Shown: piece by piece, positions 56,619 to 64,000 of the stretch
Layout of the letters: every line of letters starts with the position of its first letter
Numbering within the stretch: the stretch's first letter is position 1
NCBI RefSeq assembly: GCF_032463525.1
Contig: NZ_CP135971.1
Coordinates: 1,860,001-1,924,000 of the forward strand
Direction of reading: 5' to 3'
Length of the DNA: 64,000 nucleotides
DNA from: Pseudomonas sp. DTU_2021_1001937_2_SI_NGA_ILE_001
GTDB lineage: Bacteria > Pseudomonadota > Gammaproteobacteria > Pseudomonadales > Pseudomonadaceae
Position numbers and translations under genes: made by a program
The notes under the pieces: generated by a model
Database searches by the model: none
What the model saw: only the letters and a program-made list of their open reading frames with translations
Told to the model about the DNA's origin: nothing

Positions 56619-57929
56619 ATGAAAACCCCAGACGCCTCCCCTGCCCTCGAATCGCCCCAGCGTCGTCGCGTGCTGATGGGCCTTGGCGCCGCCGGTGCCG
56701 CACTGGCCGGCAGCAGTCTGGCGAGCCCGGCCATGGCGGCCCGCCCCGCGCAGGTTACCGAAGCACCGGACAGCGATCGTACCCAGGACAGCAATCCTTT
56801 CCATGGCGTGCACCAGAGCGGCATCGTCAACCCGCGCCCGGCCGCCGGCATGCTGGTGGCCTTCGACGTACTGGCCACTGATCGCGAGGACCTGGAGCGC
56901 TTGTTCCGCACCCTCAACGAGCGCATCGCATTTCTGATGAAGGGCGGCCCGGTGCAGGACATCGATCCCAAGCTGCCACCGCTGGACTCCGGCATCCTCG
57001 GCCCGGTGGTGACTCCGGACAACCTCACCATCACCGTCTCGGTGGGTGACTCGCTGTTCGACGAGCGCTTCGGCCTGGCCCCGGTCAAGCCCAAGCGCCT
57101 GAGCCGCATGGTCGGCTTTCCCAATGACGCCCTGGAGGCTGCCAGCTGCCACGGCGACCTGAGCATCCAGTTCTGCGCCAACACCCCGGACACCAACATC
57201 CACGCCCTGCGCGACATCGTGAAAAACCTGCCCGACCTGTTGCTGGTGCGCTGGAAGCAGGAGGGCACGGTGCCGCCGCAAGCGCCGAAGAAGCCCGGAC
57301 AGCCTGCCGAGAGCGCACGCAACTTCCTGGGTTTTCGTGATGGCTCGGCCAACCCGGACTCCAACGACCGCCAGGTGATGGACGAGTTGGTGTGGGTCCA
57401 GCCCGGCAGCGACGAGCCCGCCTGGGCCGCGCATGGCAGCTACCAGGCGGTGCGCATCATTCGCAACTTCGTCGAGCGCTGGGACCGCACTCCGCTGCAG
57501 GAGCAGGAGTCGATCTTCGGCCGTGCCAAGCACAGCGGCGCACCGCTGGACGGCAAGGTGGAAAGCGACGAGCCGAACTACGCCGCCGACCCGCAGGGCA
57601 AGAAGATCCGCCTGGATTCGCACATCCGCCTGGCCAACCCGCGCACCCCGGGCAGCCGCCAGAACCTGATCCTGCGCCGGCCGTTCAATTACTCCAACGG
57701 CGTGAACAAGAACGGCCAGCTGGACATGGGCCTGTTGTTCATCTGCTACCAGGCCGACCTGGAGAAAGGCTTCATCACCGTACAGAACCGCCTCAACGGC
57801 GAGCCGCTCGAGGAATACCTCAAGCCGGTCGGCGGCGGTTACTTCTTTACCCTGCCGGGGGTGACCAACGACGAGGACTTCATCGGTCGCTCGCTGCTGG
57901 CCGCCGCCCCGGCCCCCGAAACCGCCTGA
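56619..57929 (+). CDS. efeB: EfeB, Tat-exported dye-decolorising (DyP) peroxidase
   Basis: 436 residues. A twin-arginine signal ([20 protein letters not shown], residues 14-33) sends it folded to the periplasm. DyP haem motif [10 protein letters not shown] with the catalytic Asp, and the proximal-His region nearby. In E. coli EfeB oxidises Fe(II) or removes iron from haem, depending on the study. It sits 21 bases before the second M75 gene. Confidence 0.95.
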   Translation: MKTPDASPALESPQRRRVLMGLGAAGAALAGSSLASPAMAARPAQVTEAPDSDRTQDSNPFHGVHQSGIVNPRPAAGMLVAFDVLATDREDLERLFRTLNERIAFLMKGGPVQDIDPKLPPLDSGILGPVVTPDNLTITVSVGDSLFDERFGLAPVKPKRLSRMVGFPNDALEAASCHGDLSIQFCANTPDTNIHALRDIVKNLPDLLLVRWKQEGTVPPQAPKKPGQPAESARNFLGFRDGSANPDSNDRQVMDELVWVQPGSDEPAWAAHGSYQAVRIIRNFVERWDRTPLQEQESIFGRAKHSGAPLDGKVESDEPNYAADPQGKKIRLDSHIRLANPRTPGSRQNLILRRPFNYSNGVNKNGQLDMGLLFICYQADLEKGFITVQNRLNGEPLEEYLKPVGGGYFFTLPGVTNDEDFIGRSLLAAAPAPETA

Positions 57930-57949
57930 ACCGAAACGGAAGCGCCGAC

Positions 57950-58774
57950 ATGCACAAGACCCCGCTCGCCCTGCTGTTCACCCTGGCTGCCCTGGGCGCC
58001 CCCCTGGCCGCACAGGCCGCCCCCGCGCCACTGGACCTGGTGGGTCCGGTCTCGGACTACAAGATCTATGTCACGGAAAACATCGATGAGCTGGTCAGCC
58101 ACACCCGGCAGTTCACCGATGCGGTGAAGGCAGGCGATCTCGCCACCGCCAAGAAGCTCTATGCCCCGACCCGGGTCTACTACGAGCGCATCGAGCCGAT
58201 CGCCGAGCTGTTCAGCGACCTGGATGCGTCCATCGACTCACGCGTCGATGACCACGAGCAAGGTGTCGAGGCCGAAGACTTCACCGGCTTCCATCGCCTG
58301 GAGTACACGCTGTTCGAAAAGAACACCGCCAAGGGCCAGGATGTCATCGCCGACAAACTGATGAGCGACGTGCAAGACCTGCAAAAGCGCGTCGCCGACC
58401 TGACCTTCCCGCCCGAGAAAGTGGTGGGCGGCGCGGCAGTGCTGCTCGAAGAGGTGGCCGCCACCAAGGTCTCCGGCGAGGAGGACCGCTACAGCCATAC
58501 CGACCTGTATGACTTCCAGGGCAACGTGGACGGCGCGAAGAAGATCGTCGACCTGTTCCGCCCGCAGTACGAGAAGCAGGACCCGGCGTTCGCCGGCAAG
58601 GTGGACAAGAACTTCGCCGCCGTGGACAAGATCCTCGCCAAGTACAAGACCCCGGACGGCGGCTTCATGACCTATGACAAGGTCAAGGAAAACGACCGCA
58701 AGGCGCTGGTCGGCCCGGTCAACACTCTGGCCGAAGACCTCTCCACTCTGCGTGGCAAGCTGGGCCTGAACTGA
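57950..58774 (+). CDS. efeM: EfeM-like periplasmic M75 iron-binding protein
   Basis: 274 residues. Signal peptide about 22 residues ([20 protein letters not shown]), then an M75 domain alone, with HxxE in [10 protein letters not shown] and [14 protein letters not shown]. It is a stand-alone counterpart of the EfeO C-terminal domain, so the operon supplies two M75 proteins with one cupredoxin. This efeU-O-B-M order is seen in Pseudomonas. A REP pair and the second long repeat follow. Confidence 0.93.
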   Translation: MHKTPLALLFTLAALGAPLAAQAAPAPLDLVGPVSDYKIYVTENIDELVSHTRQFTDAVKAGDLATAKKLYAPTRVYYERIEPIAELFSDLDASIDSRVDDHEQGVEAEDFTGFHRLEYTLFEKNTAKGQDVIADKLMSDVQDLQKRVADLTFPPEKVVGGAAVLLEEVAATKVSGEEDRYSHTDLYDFQGNVDGAKKIVDLFRPQYEKQDPAFAGKVDKNFAAVDKILAKYKTPDGGFMTYDKVKENDRKALVGPVNTLAEDLSTLRGKLGLN

Positions 58775-58790
58775 TCCAGTGCAAGACACT

Positions 58791-58857
58791 TCAGCGGCTT
58801 CAGTCGCGAAGACGGCAACCCATGCCTCCCATGGTGTTGCCATCTTCGCGGCTAAAT
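58791..58857. repeat. REP pair with long stem after the efe operon
   Basis: TCAGCGGCTTCAGTCGCG leads into AAGACGGCAACCCATG and CATGGTGTTGCCATCTTCGC, a stem with small mismatches, then CGGCTAAATCC. A likely 3' hairpin of efeM; the long repeat begins at its right edge. Confidence 0.72.
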
Positions 58858-59260
58858 CCAATACTGGTCAGTGACCGTTGGAGCGAGCTTGCTCGCGAAT
58901 AGCAGGCTATCTGGAGCGGGTACACCCGTCGCTGCATCAGTGCCCTTGAGTCACCTTTCCGCCCTGACGGCGGGTTACTTTTGGTTTCGGCCAAAAGTAA
59001 CCAAAAACCATTGCTCCTGGCTTGGGTCTGCCCTGCGGGCAGACTTCCCTCCTTCCGGCGCCATTCCAGGGGGCCGGCGCAATGGGCCGTCCCTGGCCCA
59101 GTGCGCCTAAGCCGGCTTCCCTGCCGGCTTACCCCCTTCCATGACACCTCCACTCGGCCTGCACCGAAGTCGCGTTTGGCGGCGTCTGCAAGTTCTGTGC
59201 TTTAAAAAAAGCAAAAGCGACGCCAGACCAGATTCCTCTGGTCTAAAAGATCAGTATTGC
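58858..59260 (-). repeat. Long structured repeat, copy B (inverse of 29776-30189)
   Basis: A 403-base stretch on the minus strand nearly identical to copy A. On that strand it starts GCAATACTGATC 12 bases after the stop of the alginate-lyase gene, as copy A starts 44 bases after paaK in the same sense. AGACCAGA/TCTGGTCT pair fully here. The GTTACTTTTGG/CCAAAAGTAAC stem is kept but its loop is 8 bases, against about 19 in copy A, so stems are conserved more than loops. Its flank GCCTTAGCCGCAATAC resembles a REP tail of the 39720 array. Confidence 0.85.
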
Positions 59261-59272
59261 GGCTAAGGCCAC

Positions 59273-59941
59273 TCAACCCTTCTTGTCGTGAGCGATGCTC
59301 AACTGATAGAAGGTCGCCGCGCCGCCTTCGGTGGCGTAGCCGGTGTTGTCCTGGGTGTAGACCCCGGCCTTGAAGTACAACAGCTTGGTGCTCCAGGTCG
59401 GATCCAGACGCACGTTCCACACGTTCTCGTAGGCGTTGACCGTCAGGTTGCCCGCCGGGGTCAGGTGGATGCTGTAGCTGAAGCGCTGGTTGAGCGGCAC
59501 GCCCTCGGCGATGGTAATCACTTCGATCTCAGACTGCGGGCTGCGACGCAGTTTGGCGACGATGTTGCCGGTCTTGAGCTTGTCCTTGTACTGGTACTCG
59601 ACCTTGAGCAGTGGCTCGTTGCTCTGGTAGGTGTGGATCTGACCAATGACGATCTTGCCGCTGGAAGGCACCTGGTTGACCATCAGCGCCGCCCGCAGGA
59701 AGTTGTCCGCCGATGTGTAGTTCCAGTTGAACGCGCGTCCGTCCGCCGTGGTCTCGCGCAGCTCGGTGCGCGGGAACTTGGCGTTGTCGGTGGTCGACCC
59801 CGTAACCGGCGCCCAGAAGAACAACGTATTGCCGGAGCGGAAGTAACCGTCCTGATAGCCGCGCATCAGCTGCGCAGTCGCGATGGTCTGGGCGGGAACA
59901 CCGACGGGAATGGACAGGTTCCAAGTGGCAAGGTCGATCAT
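59273..59941 (-). CDS. PL7-family alginate lyase
   Basis: 222 residues, one PL7 domain. The three hallmark regions are present: RTELRE (FPRTELRETTADG), QIH (KIVIGQIHTYQS) and YFKAGVYTQ. The QIH form is usually linked to guluronate-preferring lyases. No signal peptide is seen (MIDLATWNLSIPVG), so it may stay inside or leave by a route with an internal or C-terminal signal. There are no alginate genes around it. Weak ribosome site. Its 3' end directly precedes the long repeat. Confidence 0.9.
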   Translation of the reverse strand: MIDLATWNLSIPVGVPAQTIATAQLMRGYQDGYFRSGNTLFFWAPVTGSTTDNAKFPRTELRETTADGRAFNWNYTSADNFLRAALMVNQVPSSGKIVIGQIHTYQSNEPLLKVEYQYKDKLKTGNIVAKLRRSPQSEIEVITIAEGVPLNQRFSYSIHLTPAGNLTVNAYENVWNVRLDPTWSTKLLYFKAGVYTQDNTGYATEGGAATFYQLSIAHDKKG

Positions 59942-60417
59942 GGTGTGGCTCGCAAGGTGCGCATGCGCACCGACAGGATGGCTCTGGGACGCGGGTTACA
60001 GGCCCGAGTGATTCGTCATCGCTATCGGCATGGGCGGTTTTTTGATGAACCGCTACAGGCGTCAAGGAACCGTTGTGCCAGCACCGAAGATATCATTTAG
60101 ATATCACCCATCCCCTCCCCCTGGACTGGACCCTTTCAGCACGAAGGCCGTGCCATAAGGCCCGCCTCCCGGCGATCCGCGTCGGTTTTTTGAATGCCTT
60201 GAGGTCTCGCCCCTCAATGCACGCAAAAACCTCCGACGAACGGTCGATAATTTTTGAACTTTTCACCCGGGAACTCTGTCTCGTCCGCTCAACCCCGCGC
60301 CGTTCGTCGACCTGCTCGCCGATTTTCAGTTGACTGAAATGGTTTGTTACAGGATATTAATAGTTAGCAAGCTACTAATATCTTCACTAACAATGTTCAA
60401 CCTAACTACCTGCCACC
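59942..60417. other. Divergent intergenic region with promoter of the MarR-efflux unit
   Basis: About 475 bases. GATATC-ATTTA-GATATC (60089-60105) is a short dyad. TTGACT (60330-60335) and GATATT (60353-60358) make a 17-base-spaced promoter directed at the MarR gene, with the operator annotated next over the -10. Nothing else is supported. Confidence 0.5.
60353..60382 (+). promoter_or_regulatory. MarR-type operator overlapping the -10 box
   Basis: A 30-base dyad from GATATTAATAGTTAG to CAAGCTACTAATATC matches its reverse complement at 12 of 15 pairs and centres on TTAGCAAGCTA, a typical MarR-family site. It begins at the presumed -10 box and lies 36 bases before the MarR ATG, so autorepression is expected. 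Confidence 0.72.
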
Positions 60418-60867
60418 ATGCCTGACGAAATCCTCCACCGCGCCATCAGCAGTACGCTGGTCGCCGCCTCGCGGCGCTGGCGACGCCTGTGCCACGCCAC
60501 GCTGTCCAGCTACGACATCAGCGAAGCCTGTGCCGGGCCGCTGCTGGCCATCGCGCGCCTGGGCGACGGTGTGCATCAGGTCAAGGTGGCGCACGCGGCC
60601 GGCATGGAAAGCCCGACCCTGGTGCGCCTGCTCGACCAGTTGTGCAAGGCCGGTATCGTCTGCCGCACCGAAGACCCCAACGATCGCCGCGCCAAGGCGC
60701 TGAGTCTCACCGACAAGGGCCGCACGCTGGCCGCGGCCATCGAAAACGAGCTGACCCGCCTGCGTGCCGGGGTGCTGGCCGACATCAGCGCGGCGGAGCT
60801 GCAGACCACCTTGCGGGTGCTGCAGGCGTTTGCCGATGCTGTCGACGCCGAGGGAGACGGCGCATGA
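60418..60867 (+). CDS. MarR-family regulator of the efflux unit
   Basis: 149 residues with a winged helix at about 40-105 (VKVAHAAGMESPTLVRLLDQ, then EDPNDRRAKALSLTDKGR, where DRR is the wing). It likely represses itself and the downstream pump and is released by an aromatic acid. Its stop overlaps the FUSC start (ATGA). Confidence 0.94.
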   Translation: MPDEILHRAISSTLVAASRRWRRLCHATLSSYDISEACAGPLLAIARLGDGVHQVKVAHAAGMESPTLVRLLDQLCKAGIVCRTEDPNDRRAKALSLTDKGRTLAAAIENELTRLRAGVLADISAAELQTTLRVLQAFADAVDAEGDGA

Positions 60868-62951
60868 AGGATTTCCTGGCCGGCTTCCCGCCAGGGCGTG
60901 ACTGGCTGCACGGCGTACGCACCTTCGCCGCGTCGATGCTGGCGTTGTACATCGCTCTGGTCATGGAAATGCCCCGCCCCTACTGGGCCATGGCCACGGT
61001 GTACATCGTCGCCAGCCCGTTCGTGGGGCCGACCAGCTCCAAGGCCCTGTACCGGGCCATGGGCACCCTGGCCGGGGCCTGCGCCTCGGTGCTGCTAGTG
61101 CCGCTGTTCGTACAGACACCGATTCTGCTGGCCATTGTCGTGGCGCTGTGGACCGGCACCCTGCTGTTCCTCTCGCTGCACCTGCGCACCGCCAACAGCT
61201 ACGCGCTGATGCTCGCCGGCTACACCATGCCGCTGATTTCCCTGCCGGCAGTGGACAACCCGCAGGCGGTGTTCGAGATCGCCGTGTCGCGTACCGAAGA
61301 GATCTTTCTGGGCATCACCTGTGCAGCGGTGGTGGGCGCGCTGTTCTGGCCCCGGCGCCTGGCGCCGGTGCTGCAGGGCACCGTGGACAAATGGTTCAAG
61401 GACGCCAGCCAGTACAGCGCGCAGTTCCTCGCCCGCCGCGTGGACGCCGCCGAAGTGGCCGGCCTGCGCACGGCCATGGCCGCCGGCTTCAACAGCCTGG
61501 AACCGATGATCGGCCAGTTGCGCCATGAGGGCGCGCACCGCCAGACCGTGCGCCATGCCCGCGAGCTGCGCGGGCGGATGATCCACTTGCTGCCGGTGAT
61601 CGACGCCCTGGACGATGCGCTGTGGATCCTCGAACGCCGCCAGCCCGCCGGCATGGCCAGCCTCACGGCGCTGCTGGCGCAGACCCGCGAATGGCTGGAG
61701 GCCAGCGACCAGGACACGGGCATGCCGCAGTGGCAGGCGCTGCATGCCGAGCTGCAACGCCTGCAGCCCGATGCCGCAGCGCTGGACGAACGCGACAACC
61801 TGCTGCTGTCAAACGCCCTCTACCGGCTGGGCGAGTGGATCGACCTGTGGATGGATTGCCGTACCCTGCAGCAGGCCATCAACGCCGACGACGGCCGCCC
61901 CTGGCAAGCGGTGTACCGGCACTGGCGCCTGGGGCGCATCAAGCCCTTCCTGGACCGTGGGCTGATGCTCTATTCGGCCGGTTCGGCCGTGTTGGCGATC
62001 ATCGTCGCCTCGCTGCTGTGGATCTTCATGGGCTGGCAGGACGGCGCCAGCGCGGTGATTCTCGCCGCCGTGTCGTGCAGCTTCTTCGCAGCCATGGACG
62101 ACCCCGCGCCGCAGATCTACCGGTTCTTCTTCTGGACCTTGACCTCGGTGGTGCTGGCCAGCCTCTACCTGTTCGTGGTGCTGCCCAGCGTGCATGACTT
62201 CCCGATGCTGGTGCTGGCCTTCGCCGTGCCCTTCATCTGCGTGGCCACCCTCAGCGCGCAGCCCCGCTTTTTCCTGCCGACGGTGCTGACGGCAGTCAAC
62301 ACCGCCACTTTCGTCGGTGTGCAGGGCGCCTACGACGCCGATTTCCTGGTGTTCATCAACAACAACCTGGCCGGACCGGCAGGCCTGCTGTTCGCCTTTG
62401 TCTGGACGCTGATCATGCGCCCCTTCGGCGTCGAGATGGCCGCCCGGCGCATGACCCGCTTCGGCTGGCGCGACATCGTCAGCCTCTGCGAACCGGCCAG
62501 CCTCGCCGAACACCGGCGCTTGGGCGTGCAGATGATCGATCGTCTGATGCAACAGGTGCCACGCCTGGCGCAGACCGCCCAGGACAGCAGCGCACCGCTG
62601 CGCGAACTGCGCGTGGCACTGAACCTGCTCGACCTGCTGGCCTGGACCCCGCGCCTGCCCGAAGCCTTGCAGCCAGGCACGCGCCAGGTGGTTGGCGAGG
62701 TCGGTGGTTATTTCCGTGCCTGCCTCAAGGCGGGCGAACGCCTGCCCGCGCCCATGGGCCTGCTGCTGACCCTCGACCGCACCCGCCGCACGCTCAACAG
62801 CGAAGCGCTGGGGGATGAGCCGGTACGCCTGCACCTGCTGCATGCACTCAGCGGCCTGCGCCTGGCCCTGTTGCCTGGCGTGGAAATCGTCGACATGAAC
62901 GGCGAACTCATCGAACAACCCATCCACGGCCCGGACGGAGCCCCCGCATGA
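60864..62951 (+). CDS. FUSC-family inner-membrane efflux protein (AaeB-like)
   Basis: 695 residues. Two sets of about five to six helices (residues 15-165 and 360-515), each followed by a cytoplasmic domain, the FUSC/AaeB layout. MPRPYWAMATVYIVASPFVG and RTEEIFLGITCAAVVGALFW are signature blocks. In E. coli AaeB with AaeA exports p-hydroxybenzoic and related acids. Overlaps MarR upstream and DUF1656 downstream by four bases each. Confidence 0.93.
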   Translation: MKDFLAGFPPGRDWLHGVRTFAASMLALYIALVMEMPRPYWAMATVYIVASPFVGPTSSKALYRAMGTLAGACASVLLVPLFVQTPILLAIVVALWTGTLLFLSLHLRTANSYALMLAGYTMPLISLPAVDNPQAVFEIAVSRTEEIFLGITCAAVVGALFWPRRLAPVLQGTVDKWFKDASQYSAQFLARRVDAAEVAGLRTAMAAGFNSLEPMIGQLRHEGAHRQTVRHARELRGRMIHLLPVIDALDDALWILERRQPAGMASLTALLAQTREWLEASDQDTGMPQWQALHAELQRLQPDAAALDERDNLLLSNALYRLGEWIDLWMDCRTLQQAINADDGRPWQAVYRHWRLGRIKPFLDRGLMLYSAGSAVLAIIVASLLWIFMGWQDGASAVILAAVSCSFFAAMDDPAPQIYRFFFWTLTSVVLASLYLFVVLPSVHDFPMLVLAFAVPFICVATLSAQPRFFLPTVLTAVNTATFVGVQGAYDADFLVFINNNLAGPAGLLFAFVWTLIMRPFGVEMAARRMTRFGWRDIVSLCEPASLAEHRRLGVQMIDRLMQQVPRLAQTAQDSSAPLRELRVALNLLDLLAWTPRLPEALQPGTRQVVGEVGGYFRACLKAGERLPAPMGLLLTLDRTRRTLNSEALGDEPVRLHLLHALSGLRLALLPGVEIVDMNGELIEQPIHGPDGAPA

Positions 62952-63157
62952 TTGGCGAACTGGACATCAGCGGGATCTTCATTCCCACCTTCCTGGCCCT
63001 GATGGGCATTGCCTACCTGCTGTTCCTGGGCATCCACGCGCTGCTGTCGCATACGCATTTCTACCGCCTGGTGTGGCACCGGGCGCTGTTCAACACCGGT
63101 CTGTACGTGCTGCTGCTGGCGGCCCTGGACTCCTTCTGCCGATACCTGATGACATGA
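62948..63157 (+). CDS. DUF1656 small membrane protein (AaeX-like)
   Basis: 69 residues, two helices (FIPTFLALMGIAYLLFLGI and RALFNTGLYVLLLAALDSF). AaeX-type proteins accompany FUSC pumps; exact role unknown. Starts in the FUSC stop and ends in the HlyD start, each as ATGA. Confidence 0.93.
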   Translation: MIGELDISGIFIPTFLALMGIAYLLFLGIHALLSHTHFYRLVWHRALFNTGLYVLLLAALDSFCRYLMT

Positions 63158-64000
63158 AAAAGCCGATCCTGACCCTGGGCCGCGTGGTCCTGACCCTGAT
63201 TGTGGTAGCGCTGGCCGCCGTGCTGGTCTGGCGCATGGTGATGTACTACATGTTCGCGCCCTGGACCCGCGACGGGCACATTCGCGCCGACATCGTGCAG
63301 ATCGCCCCGGATGTTTCCGGGCTGATCCAGCAGGTGGACGTGCACGACAACCAGAAGGTCAGCAAGGGCCAGGTGCTGTTCACCATCGACCAGGAGCGCT
63401 TCCGCCTGGCCCTGCGCCAAGCCCAGGCCACCGTGGCCGAGCGCCAGGAAACCTGGCAGCAGGCACAGCGCGAGAACCGCCGCAACCGCTCGCTGGGCAA
63501 CCTGGTGTCCCGCGAACAGCTGGAAGAGAGCCAGTCCCGCGAGGCGCGCGCCCTGTCGGCGCTCAACGAAGCCAGGGTGGCGGTGGACGCCGCCCAGCTC
63601 AACCTTGACCGCTCGGTGATCCGCAGCCCGGTGGACGGTTACCTCAACGACCGCGCTCCGCGCCCACATGAGTTCGTCAGCGCCGGACGCCCGGTGCTGT
63701 CGCTGGTGGACGCTGCGTCTTTCCATATCGACGGCTACTTCGAAGAAACCAAGCTCGACGGCATTCATATCGGCTCCGCGGTTGACATCCGCGTGGTCGG
63801 CGACAACGCCCGCCTGACGGGCCATGTGGTGAGCATGGTCGCGGCCATCGAGGACCGCGACCGCAGCAGCGGCACCAACCTGTTGCCCAACGTCAACCCG
63901 GCGTTCAGCTGGGTGCGCCTGGCGCAGCGCATCCCGGTGCGCATCGCCTTCGACCAAGTGCCGGCAGACTTCCGCATGATCGCCGGGCGTACTGCGACGG
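63154..64000 (+). CDS. HlyD-family periplasmic adaptor, 3' end cut by window edge
   Basis: 282 codons are visible. One N-terminal membrane anchor (about 8-32), then APWTRDGHIRADIVQIAPDV, the lipoyl/biotinyl half (VSGLIQQVDVHDNQKVSKGQ), a coiled-coil hairpin (about 90-155) and the second half SVIRSPVDGYLNDR. It is AaeA/EmrA-like and links the FUSC pump to an outer-membrane channel. An outer-membrane factor gene may follow beyond the window. Confidence 0.95.
   Translation, partial: MKKPILTLGRVVLTLIVVALAAVLVWRMVMYYMFAPWTRDGHIRADIVQIAPDVSGLIQQVDVHDNQKVSKGQVLFTIDQERFRLALRQAQATVAERQETWQQAQRENRRNRSLGNLVSREQLEESQSREARALSALNEARVAVDAAQLNLDRSVIRSPVDGYLNDRAPRPHEFVSAGRPVLSLVDAASFHIDGYFEETKLDGIHIGSAVDIRVVGDNARLTGHVVSMVAAIEDRDRSSGTNLLPNVNPAFSWVRLAQRIPVRIAFDQVPADFRMIAGRTAT

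Overview
The window is GC-rich, densely coding chromosome that reads as a Pseudomonas of the P. putida group. This is inferred from gene content and order: a complete paa phenylacetate cluster, GntR/GntK/GntP, an RsmE-like CsrA, DUF1652, siaABCD, and pseudomonad REP elements of the GAGCGGCTTCAGCCGC type. No rRNA, tRNA, prophage, transposase or CRISPR array was seen. The first gene (fahA) and the last (HlyD-family adaptor) are cut by the window edges.

Layout. 1-3558 (minus): homogentisate route of tyrosine/phenylalanine breakdown, hpd-hmgA-fahA. 3811-8252 (plus): a GlcG-like gene, a divergent C-terminally truncated malate-synthase-G-like gene, a LysR regulator and an MFS transporter. 8261-11466: gluconate uptake and phosphorylation (gntR divergent from gntK-gntP) with two copies of a GntR-type palindrome. 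11996-13817: RsmE-like csrA, then a small-protein/holin-like/DUF3618 trio. 13858-21519: mixed small genes (YdcH, FAD oxidoreductase, DUF1652, GNAT, alpha/beta hydrolase, an XRE-membrane protein pair, a soluble hybrid histidine kinase). 21672-39691: phenylacetyl-CoA catabolon in three units, paaY-paaX (minus), paaFGHIJK (plus) and paaABCDE-DUF485-paaL-porin-paaZ (plus). 40270-44587 (minus): a stand-alone diguanylate cyclase and a siaABCD-type c-di-GMP switch. 44648-50148: LysR/PACE efflux pair, PhzF-like protein, MFS, DUF4214 protein, EamA transporter. 50326-54321: ZapE-type ATPase, SulP transporter, class C beta-lactamase. 54543-58774: Fur-box-preceded efeUOBM iron uptake operon. 59273-59941: PL7 alginate lyase. 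60418-end: MarR-FUSC-DUF1656-HlyD aromatic-acid/drug efflux operon.

How the genes work together. Two aromatic routes dominate. Phenylacetate enters through an OprD-type porin and PaaL, is activated by PaaK, epoxidised by PaaABCE, isomerised by PaaG, ring-opened and oxidised by PaaZ, and beta-oxidised by PaaF, PaaH and PaaJ; PaaX and PaaY give control. 4-Hydroxyphenylpyruvate is taken by Hpd, HmgA and FahA toward fumarate and acetoacetate.

Non-coding structure is unusually rich. A ~400-bp repeat with conserved stem-loops occurs as two inverted copies (29776-30189 and 58858-59260). A tandem array of 153-bp REP-containing units lies at 39720-40170. A matching pair of dyads overlaps the paaF and paaA promoters. 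An orphan perfect ANR/FNR box faces a gene-free strand near 16.8 kb. The most unusual protein-level feature is the glcG/glcB-like pair, whose malate-synthase-like member lacks the domain that carries the catalytic aspartate.
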